Source of the DNA: Candidatus Cloacimonetes bacterium HGW-Cloacimonetes-2 | GTDB lineage: Bacteria > Cloacimonadota > Cloacimonadia > Cloacimonadales > Cloacimonadaceae | Direction: 5' to 3' | NCBI GenBank assembly: GCA_002842035.1 | Contig: PHBP01000003.1 | Span: 1-64,000, forward strand | Length of the DNA stretch: 64,000 nucleotides | Shown here: piece by piece, positions 59,116-64,000 of the stretch | Layout of the letters: every line of letters begins with the position of its first letter | Position numbering within the stretch: the stretch's first letter is position 1 | Made by a program: the position numbers and the translations under genes | Notes under the pieces: generated by a model | The model's input: the letters and a program-made list of their open reading frames with translations, nothing else | What the model was told of the DNA's origin: nothing | Database searches by the model: none

Positions 59116-59652
59116 TCAGTCTTCGCTAAAGACAGCCGCTTCAAACCTGTATAGCCTTGCCTCTTCATCCATCCAAGCCGTCCGGGAAAGCCCAGCCTTG
59201 CGGCAGACCTGCTCCATAAATACCGGTGCTGTCCATTGCCACTCAGTCGCCACCTGGGGTAATAGCAAGCCGCTGCCTTGAGGGTGATCGATAAAGAGCC
59301 CATCCCGTCCGATCTCGATTGCATCTGTCCCTTTGATCGGGATCAATTCACCAAGTATGGAGATTTCCAGCTTGATCTGCTCGAGCTCATCCGCTCGTAG
59401 TGCCGGGAAGCGAGGATCACGAAAAGCTGCTGCTTGTGCCATCTCGATGATGCTATCACCGAGTGCTTTATAACCTTTGATATAGCCAATGCAACCACGC
59501 AATTCACCTTTCTTGTGTAAACTCACAAAAACTCCGCGTTTCTCTTTGTAGAGTGGATCACTGGGTACGACCGGGGCTGGTCCATTGAAACGATTGGCAA
59601 TACTCTGCCTTGCTAATGCCAAGATATCCTGCATTTGCTTTGTGTCTGGCAT
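59116..59652 (-). CDS. amrA: AMMECR1-domain protein (AmmeMemoRadiSam system protein A)
   Basis: 178 residues. The AMMECR1 fold is recognised by FVSLHKKGELRGCIGYIKGYKALGDSIIEMA, with the LRGCIG hexapeptide of this family, and by AAFRDPRFPAL. Typical AmmeMemoRadiSam loci encode this protein with Memo and a radical-SAM enzyme; the last is absent here. Its biochemical activity is unknown. The ATG at 59652 follows GGAGG by 5 bp. It is the last gene of a five-gene minus-strand operon, 10 bp after memo. Confidence 0.92.
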   Translation of the reverse strand: MPDTKQMQDILALARQSIANRFNGPAPVVPSDPLYKEKRGVFVSLHKKGELRGCIGYIKGYKALGDSIIEMAQAAAFRDPRFPALRADELEQIKLEISILGELIPIKGTDAIEIGRDGLFIDHPQGSGLLLPQVATEWQWTAPVFMEQVCRKAGLSRTAWMDEEARLYRFEAAVFSED

Positions 59653-59662
59653 CACTGCCTCC

Positions 59663-60481
59663 CTAGATCAGAAATTTTGCTGCGAGATAGCCTACGACTT
59701 GCTGATTGTTATCCGTCATCTGCCCGGAATGAGTGTACTGGATTACCTTTACGCTGGTGGTGCTGTAAAGCTTGGCAAGATACATCAGAGTGAGCACTGC
59801 GCCTATTCCGCAGGCTTCGCACTGGTTGTTTAGAATTGCCTCCCAGAGCCCTTGAGTATCGATATTCTCCAAGTATTGGATCAGGTTGCCATCCAGCTGT
59901 TCTGCTACTCTCGACTGATGGTAATGGGATAGATCAGTTGAGACCAGTACAACGATACGCTTACTGCTTTTAATAATCACATCGTAGAGAATTGCCGCCA
60001 GTTTCTGTGCATTCTCTGGTGTCTGCCTGCCCAGCATAATCGGCACTATCCTGGTATGAGGAAAGAAGTGCTTGATCAAAGGCAGCTGAATCTCCATAGA
60101 GTGTTCGTTTTGGTGGTAACTATAACTTACTGAGCTGTCACAATGTGGACTTATCTGCATAGCCAGCTCGCTATCAAGCTCCAGATTGCCCAAGGGACTC
60201 TCATAGATTGTGTAGGGTGAGAGCGCAAAGTTAAAGTGCACCCCGTGATGACTGGGATGCAGGATGATAAAGCTATCCACCTGCTCGTAACTGAGATTGT
60301 GGTATGCCAATGATGCGCATTTCCCGGAGTACATATATCCGGCATGCGGTACGATCAGTCCCAAGCTGCGCTCAAGTGCCGAAGGAGGACTTGCGTCTTC
60401 CAGCCATTTGTTAATCTGTCTTAGGATTTGTGGTTCAAACCGGGGATAGAATGTCCCCGAATGAACAGCCTTTCTCTGCAT
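59663..60481 (-). CDS. amrB: MEMO1-family protein (AmmeMemoRadiSam system protein B)
   Basis: A 272-residue member of the Memo family, related to extradiol dioxygenases. The family features are AVHSGTFYPRFEPQI, IVPHAGYMYSGKCASLAY with the metal-type His, FIILHPSHHGVH, and STDLSHYHQ further down. Human Memo binds copper or iron; the bacterial activity is not known. GGAGG lies 7 bp before the ATG at 60481, which overlaps the stop of the ChaN-like gene by one base. It forms a pair with AMMECR1. Confidence 0.93.
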   Translation of the reverse strand: MQRKAVHSGTFYPRFEPQILRQINKWLEDASPPSALERSLGLIVPHAGYMYSGKCASLAYHNLSYEQVDSFIILHPSHHGVHFNFALSPYTIYESPLGNLELDSELAMQISPHCDSSVSYSYHQNEHSMEIQLPLIKHFFPHTRIVPIMLGRQTPENAQKLAAILYDVIIKSSKRIVVLVSTDLSHYHQSRVAEQLDGNLIQYLENIDTQGLWEAILNNQCEACGIGAVLTLMYLAKLYSTTSVKVIQYTHSGQMTDNNQQVVGYLAAKFLI

Positions 60482-61362
60482 CAGCCACCTCCAAAGTGCC
60501 TTTTGATGATGAGGAAATCTCCTTCCTGCCTCAAGTCCCGAGTCATTCTAAAGCCTGCTACATCGTCGGTAAATTCAGGTGTGATCACGGCTATCTTCAG
60601 GCGAGGATTACGGGATTTGACTCTCTCAACAGTGCCCAAACCAGCCCGGCTGTGGAAATCACCGTTGAAATGGATCAGTTTATGTCTGCGCCTTTCTCCA
60701 AGTGCTAAAACTATGCTTTCTGCCATCGTATCATCTTTCATACACTGCGCGTAATAGAGACGGTCGAGAGTATTGGCATCGCCCGGCATACCGTGAGCAG
60801 TATTTATCTGCATCGTTTCGAGGAATCTATCCCGGTAAGAACCGGGATGAGCACTGATCTCTTGCGCTATGTAGGCACGCTCCTCAGGACTCAATTCATC
60901 CAGACTATTTGTGCCAAAACGTACCACTCGCGAGGCATACTGTCGCGGTATATTCGCAGTCAGGACAGGAAGTCTATTCGCCTTTGCGTATTCCACCAGA
61001 GGCTTGTAATCGGTCTCATAATTGCCCCAGGGCCGAGCTTGATGCAAGAATTCCTCTTCACCAATCTCGCCTGCCAGATATGAATCCATCCATTGCTGAG
61101 TGTCCCGCTCAAACATCTCAAAGCTTACGATCAGGCGGGGGACGCGACGGTGCAACAAGCCTAATAGCAATCTCTGCATCTCGTGTATCTCTGCGTCGTC
61201 GTGAATCTCGCCAAAGAAGATCACATCATAGCTTTTAAGAGCCCTTGCTAGCTGTGCCAAGCTCATATCGCGACCATTACGGGTAGAAACAATGCGATAA
61301 TCGCCTGCATGCAATAGACAAGCAGCGGATAGGGCCAACAGTATCATCAGTAATTTCCTCAT
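60481..61362 (-). CDS. ChaN-like haem-binding exported protein
   Basis: 293 residues. A signal peptide (about 1-19, KLLMILLALSAACLLHAG) comes before the ChaN/DUF399 domain: DVIFFGEIHDDAEIHEMQRLLL, IVSFEMFERDTQQWMDSYLAG and HQARPWGNYETDYKPLVEYAK, the usual core. Some homologues in Campylobacter are haem-binding lipoproteins; no lipobox Cys is obvious after the A-A-C-L segment, although Cys15 might be one. GAGG lies 5 bp before the ATG. It overlaps yigZ upstream (ATGA) and memo downstream (1 bp). Haem binding here is inferred. Confidence 0.87.
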   Translation of the reverse strand: MRKLLMILLALSAACLLHAGDYRIVSTRNGRDMSLAQLARALKSYDVIFFGEIHDDAEIHEMQRLLLGLLHRRVPRLIVSFEMFERDTQQWMDSYLAGEIGEEEFLHQARPWGNYETDYKPLVEYAKANRLPVLTANIPRQYASRVVRFGTNSLDELSPEERAYIAQEISAHPGSYRDRFLETMQINTAHGMPGDANTLDRLYYAQCMKDDTMAESIVLALGERRRHKLIHFNGDFHSRAGLGTVERVKSRNPRLKIAVITPEFTDDVAGFRMTRDLRQEGDFLIIKRHFGGG

Positions 61363-61979
61363 ATTTCCTCGGGTGTCATTTCTGGACTTGTATAATCTAA
61401 GCGGGAATGCATCTTCAGACCATCTAAAAATGCTCTGAGACCATCAAAATCTGTTTGCGGGTATTTTATTGAAATAGTTACAGAATCAGCATAGACCAGA
61501 TCCTCGATCAGAGCATTGTTATCACGGCAATAGCGCACAACAGTTTCGTTAATATTGTAGTCACAGTTCACAATCACTTTGATATACTCGATGAATTGCT
61601 GCCGCTCTGCCTTCAGGATTGCTTCTGCTACCACCGATCCATAAGCCTCGATCAGTCCCTTTACACCCAGCTTTATTCCGCCGAAGTGTCTTGTAACTAC
61701 TGCCAGGACATTGGTGAGCTCGCCCCTTAGGAGCGCATTGAGCATCGGCTTACCTGCTGTTCCGCTGGGTTCTCCCGCATCGGAATAGTATTGCACTTGC
61801 TGATCTGATCCCAGTATATAGGCATAGCAATTGTGCGTGGCTGTCGCATTGTCTTTTTGATGCTTGGAGAGCGCTGCCCGCATCTCCTCCTGATTGCTGA
61901 TGGGGTAAAGGCTGCAGATAAAATCCGAGCGTTGGATCTTCTCCCGGTAGGTGATGATTTCCCTGATCGTAAAAGCCAT
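61359..61979 (-). CDS. yigZ: YigZ/IMPACT-family protein
   Basis: 206 residues from the ATG at 61979. The IMPACT domain spans most of the first 120 residues: DATATHNCYAYILG-like segment, DAGEPSGTAGKPML, then VVTRHFGGIKLGVKGLIEAYG. The C-terminal half is the RNA-binding-like ferredoxin fold of YigZ. Family members regulate translation factors in eukaryotes; the bacterial role is unclear. The start overlaps the stop of the umuC-like gene by one base. A longer frame upstream would enter that gene. Confidence 0.92.
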   Translation of the reverse strand: MAFTIREIITYREKIQRSDFICSLYPISNQEEMRAALSKHQKDNATATHNCYAYILGSDQQVQYYSDAGEPSGTAGKPMLNALLRGELTNVLAVVTRHFGGIKLGVKGLIEAYGSVVAEAILKAERQQFIEYIKVIVNCDYNINETVVRYCRDNNALIEDLVYADSVTISIKYPQTDFDGLRAFLDGLKMHSRLDYTSPEMTPEEI

Positions 61980-63268
61980 CAGTTTACCTTTGGGATATCC
62001 TTCCACTTGGTGGTGTATTGAGGACTTAGCTTGGCACGGCGCATCTCCCACTCCTTATTTATTCCAGAGCTGGCAAAAAATACCGTATCCCTGCCGAGGC
62101 TTTTGTTTAGCTTGTCCAAAGCCCGCATCAAATCCTTGCGTTTGTCATCAAGGTAGCTCCGTTCCAATATGTTTAGGGGTACATCTTCTTCAGCCACGAT
62201 ATCAGCCAGCATTACTCCCGCTTTCTTGTATTCAAACCCCGGCAAGTAGAGATCATCCAGAAGGCTGAGAGCTGCTTTGATCAGATCCGGGGTATAGGCA
62301 GTGGGAGGCAGGAAGGTCGTCGAGACCGAATTGTTATACTGAGGTCCATCCTTGAATCTGTTTGTATTGAGGAAAACCATCAGATAGCCTGCCAGGGATT
62401 TCTGATGCCTTAGCTTTTCGGTGGCGCGTGTCACATAAGTTGAAACTGCCTCCGCCAGCTCTTGCTGATCTGTAACCTGCTTGCTAAAGGATTTGGAGCA
62501 GAGGATGCTCTTTTTGGCAGGTGGAGCTTCATCCAGCTCGATACAGGCAAATCCGCGCAGTTCCAGGACTGTCTTGTGCCCTACGCTGGTAAGGTAATGA
62601 TCGATGAACTTATCATCAGCATCTCTAAGCTGCAAGGCGTTTTCAATCTTGTTTTGCCTCAAAAACTTGTCATATTGCCTGCCAATACCCCAGATATCTC
62701 CGACCGGAGTACGTTTCAGAGCTTCTGTGATCCGTTCCGGATTGTCCAGATAGAGGCAGCTATGAAAGCCCGGCACCTTCTTGGCAAAGTGATTTGCGAC
62801 CTTTGCCAGGGTCTTTGTGGAGGAAATCCCCACCGAGACCGGAATCCCCGTCCATTTCTTTACAGTATCGCGGATCTTTTCCCCGTATTTCTGCAAGTCT
62901 CTGATCTTAAATCCCTCAAGATTGAGAAAAGCCTCGTCGATCGAATAAATCTCTATATCAGGAGAAAACATCGATAGTACTTCCATCACCCGGGCGGACA
63001 TATCTCCATACAGAGCGTAATTTGAGGATAAGAGAGTTCCGCCTTTGCTACGGATCAGAGCTTCATATTTGAAACCGGGTGAACCCATCGGAATACCCAG
63101 GTCTTTGATCTCCTGGCTCCGCGAGACCAAACAGCCGTCGTTATTGGAGAGCACAGCCACAGGCTTGCCAACTAGCTTGGGATTGAAGACTCGTTCGCAG
63201 GAAACGTAGAAGTTATTACAATCTACCAATGCAATGATTCTGTCCGAGCGAAGTCCGGTAGTATTCAA
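61979..63268 (-). CDS. umuC: Y-family DNA polymerase, UmuC type
   Basis: 429 residues. Error-prone translesion polymerase subunit. The catalytic opening ALVDCNNFYVSCERVFNPKL carries the first Asp, and YSIDEAFLNLEGF holds the Asp-Glu pair of motif III. The thumb GIGRQYDKFL and the little-finger C-terminus follow, with no sign of truncation. The start is TTG at 63268, backed by AAGGAG. No umuD-like gene is beside it. It is the first gene of the operon down to AMMECR1. SOS control is usual for the family but no LexA-type box could be identified. Confidence 0.93.
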   Translation of the reverse strand: MNTTGLRSDRIIALVDCNNFYVSCERVFNPKLVGKPVAVLSNNDGCLVSRSQEIKDLGIPMGSPGFKYEALIRSKGGTLLSSNYALYGDMSARVMEVLSMFSPDIEIYSIDEAFLNLEGFKIRDLQKYGEKIRDTVKKWTGIPVSVGISSTKTLAKVANHFAKKVPGFHSCLYLDNPERITEALKRTPVGDIWGIGRQYDKFLRQNKIENALQLRDADDKFIDHYLTSVGHKTVLELRGFACIELDEAPPAKKSILCSKSFSKQVTDQQELAEAVSTYVTRATEKLRHQKSLAGYLMVFLNTNRFKDGPQYNNSVSTTFLPPTAYTPDLIKAALSLLDDLYLPGFEYKKAGVMLADIVAEEDVPLNILERSYLDDKRKDLMRALDKLNKSLGRDTVFFASSGINKEWEMRRAKLSPQYTTKWKDIPKVN

Positions 63269-63641
63269 TCGTCTCTCCTTATATAATCTTGATTATCCGA
63301 GGCTTTGTTCAGAGGTCATTTTCCATCATCCCCTGTGTTTTTGTCAATGCTAATATCGCTAGCAAACCAAGCCTTCCCTAAAAGAATGTCTGGTGATTCC
63401 CGGGAGATTCCCGGGAGATTCCCGGGTCTTTACCCGGGAATCTCCCGCCCTGTGCCACGGTTTGCCCCGGCATTTTTAAAGGGAAGCTTGTGCTCAGAAA
63501 GGAGAGATAGAGGTCTGTAGTGCCGTGGATGATCTTCAGGCAAGGGATTCAGAGGAAAGTTGAGAAATACTCATTTCCTGCTTGACATCTCTTTGAGCTC
63601 CTGCTACAGCAATTATTATCAAAACGCCAAGGCAGGAAGAA
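63269..63641. other. Divergent region between umuC and the AraC-type gene
   Basis: 373 bp. It contains the 11-bp GC-rich repeat and its inverted copy (63395-63447), a partial end of the dispersed repeat (CTGCTTGACA at 63578-63587) and, near 63633, AGGAAG as the ribosome-binding site of the AraC-type gene. Both promoters must lie here. TTGACA at 63582-63587 is the only -35-like box seen. Confidence 0.5.
63395..63447. repeat. GC-rich 11-bp tandem repeat with inverted copy
   Basis: GATTCCCGGGA at 63395-63405 and 63406-63416 and GATTCCCGGG at 63417-63426, then TCTTTA, then the inverted CCCGGGAATC (63433-63442) and TCCCG. The third unit and the inverted copy can form a 10-bp hairpin. No T run follows, so it is not a usual terminator. 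Confidence 0.9.
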
Positions 63642-64000
63642 ATGAGTAGAAAGAACCAGATTGATAAGGCAATCACTTATATTGAACTGCACCTGAGGGA
63701 GAATCTCGCTCTGGAGGATATCGCGGAAGTAGCCAATTACTCGCCATGGCACTTTCACAGGCTGTTTTACGCATCGACCGGAGTTACGGTCGGAGAGTAT
63801 ATCCGCAAGCGTCGCCTCAGTGAAGCATCCCGCGAATTGGTACATACATCAAAGCCGATTGTACAGATTGCCAAGAGCTTTCAATTTGATTCCCAAGCCG
63901 CCTTCACACGCAGCTTCAAGAGTTTCTGCGGCTGCACACCCGGGAAGCTGAGGGCAAAGATCCGCTCCCTGACCTGCTTTGAGCCAATGATAAAAACTAC
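63642..64000 (+). CDS. AraC-family transcriptional regulator, 5' part
   Basis: The first 119 residues of a gene cut by the window end. The N-terminal AraC-type DNA-binding domain is complete: KAITYIELHLRENLALEDIA, WHFHRLFYASTGVTVGEYIRKRRLSEA (first helix-turn-helix) and IVQIAKSFQFDSQAAFTRSFKSF followed by CTPGKLR (second). With the DNA-binding part first, the missing remainder is probably a GyrI-like effector domain as in Rob or SoxS relatives; that is an inference. AGGAAG lies just before the ATG. It is divergent from umuC. Confidence 0.92.
   Translation, partial: MSRKNQIDKAITYIELHLRENLALEDIAEVANYSPWHFHRLFYASTGVTVGEYIRKRRLSEASRELVHTSKPIVQIAKSFQFDSQAAFTRSFKSFCGCTPGKLRAKIRSLTCFEPMIKT

Noticed and set aside
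63549-63845. A 98-codon minus-strand frame over the AraC gene start
   Set aside because: The plus strand has a complete AraC-type DNA-binding domain; the minus frame is its shadow.

Overview
The window (about 45-48% GC by eye) most resembles a chromosomal contig of a Gram-negative member of the FCB group, probably Cloacimonadota (Cloacimonetes). The reasons are the lipid-A-type ABC exporter and LPS-type glycosyltransferases, outer-membrane barrels ending in Phe, and several secreted proteins with a C-terminal FlgD-like sorting domain opening with YPNPFNP or a relative. The division locus is also diderm-like: its MurE carries the DNPR motif of meso-diaminopimelate enzymes. TGA is used as an ordinary stop throughout. 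The phylum assignment is an inference from these traits.

Layout. 1-84: 3' end of a 5S rRNA. 307-965: thiol peroxidase and tRNA-Arg. 1014-7228 (+): envelope operon with an MsbA-like exporter, WaaE-type GT2, ATP-grasp protein and CDP-glycerol phosphotransferase-like protein, then TatD and TcdA enzymes. 7297-9333 (-): a secreted protein made of 17 Sel1 units. 9699-10454 (+): a beta-barrel. 10734-15131 (+): prfB with its programmed +1 frameshift, uppS, cdsA and a large secreted lamin-tail protein. 15141-21197 (+): surface-sugar cluster (EamA exporter, two GT4, one membrane GT2, WlbA-like dehydrogenase, one unknown secreted protein). 21528-27673 (+): poly-gamma-glutamate genes pgsB, pgsC and pgsW followed by an Arg-rich secreted protein, an outer-membrane barrel, a small acidic protein and gpsA. 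27783-29033: an M28 peptidase.

29400-37079 (-) is an accessory-looking operon: two paralogous secreted proteins that share a 50-bp identical leader, an unlisted 35-codon secreted micro-ORF between them, and a large heparinase-like/beta-helix protein split by one in-frame TGA. 37375-39504 (+) is a VCBS/FG-GAP secreted protein. 39552-39998 (-) is an NlpC/P60-like hydrolase.

40378-56525 (+) is a complete-looking dcw operon: mraZ, rsmH, ftsL-like, a PASTA-bearing ftsI, a murE-murF fusion, mraY, murD, ftsW, murG, murC, ftsQ, ftsA and ftsZ. It has no murB or ddl. It makes lipid II and the divisome from one unit, and UppS at 11841 supplies the lipid carrier. A four-tRNA array follows (Gly, Cys, Leu, Gly; the two Gly genes are identical). 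57329-59060 (+): HAD phosphatase, P-loop ATPase and CrcB. 59116-63268 (-): one operon of a UmuC-like polymerase, YigZ, ChaN-like, Memo and AMMECR1. The window ends inside an AraC-type regulator.

The two strongest leads are the pgsBCW-plus-outer-membrane-protein module, a candidate diderm route for poly-gamma-glutamate, and a set of intergenic arrays in at least five places that all use an 11-bp period although their sequences differ.
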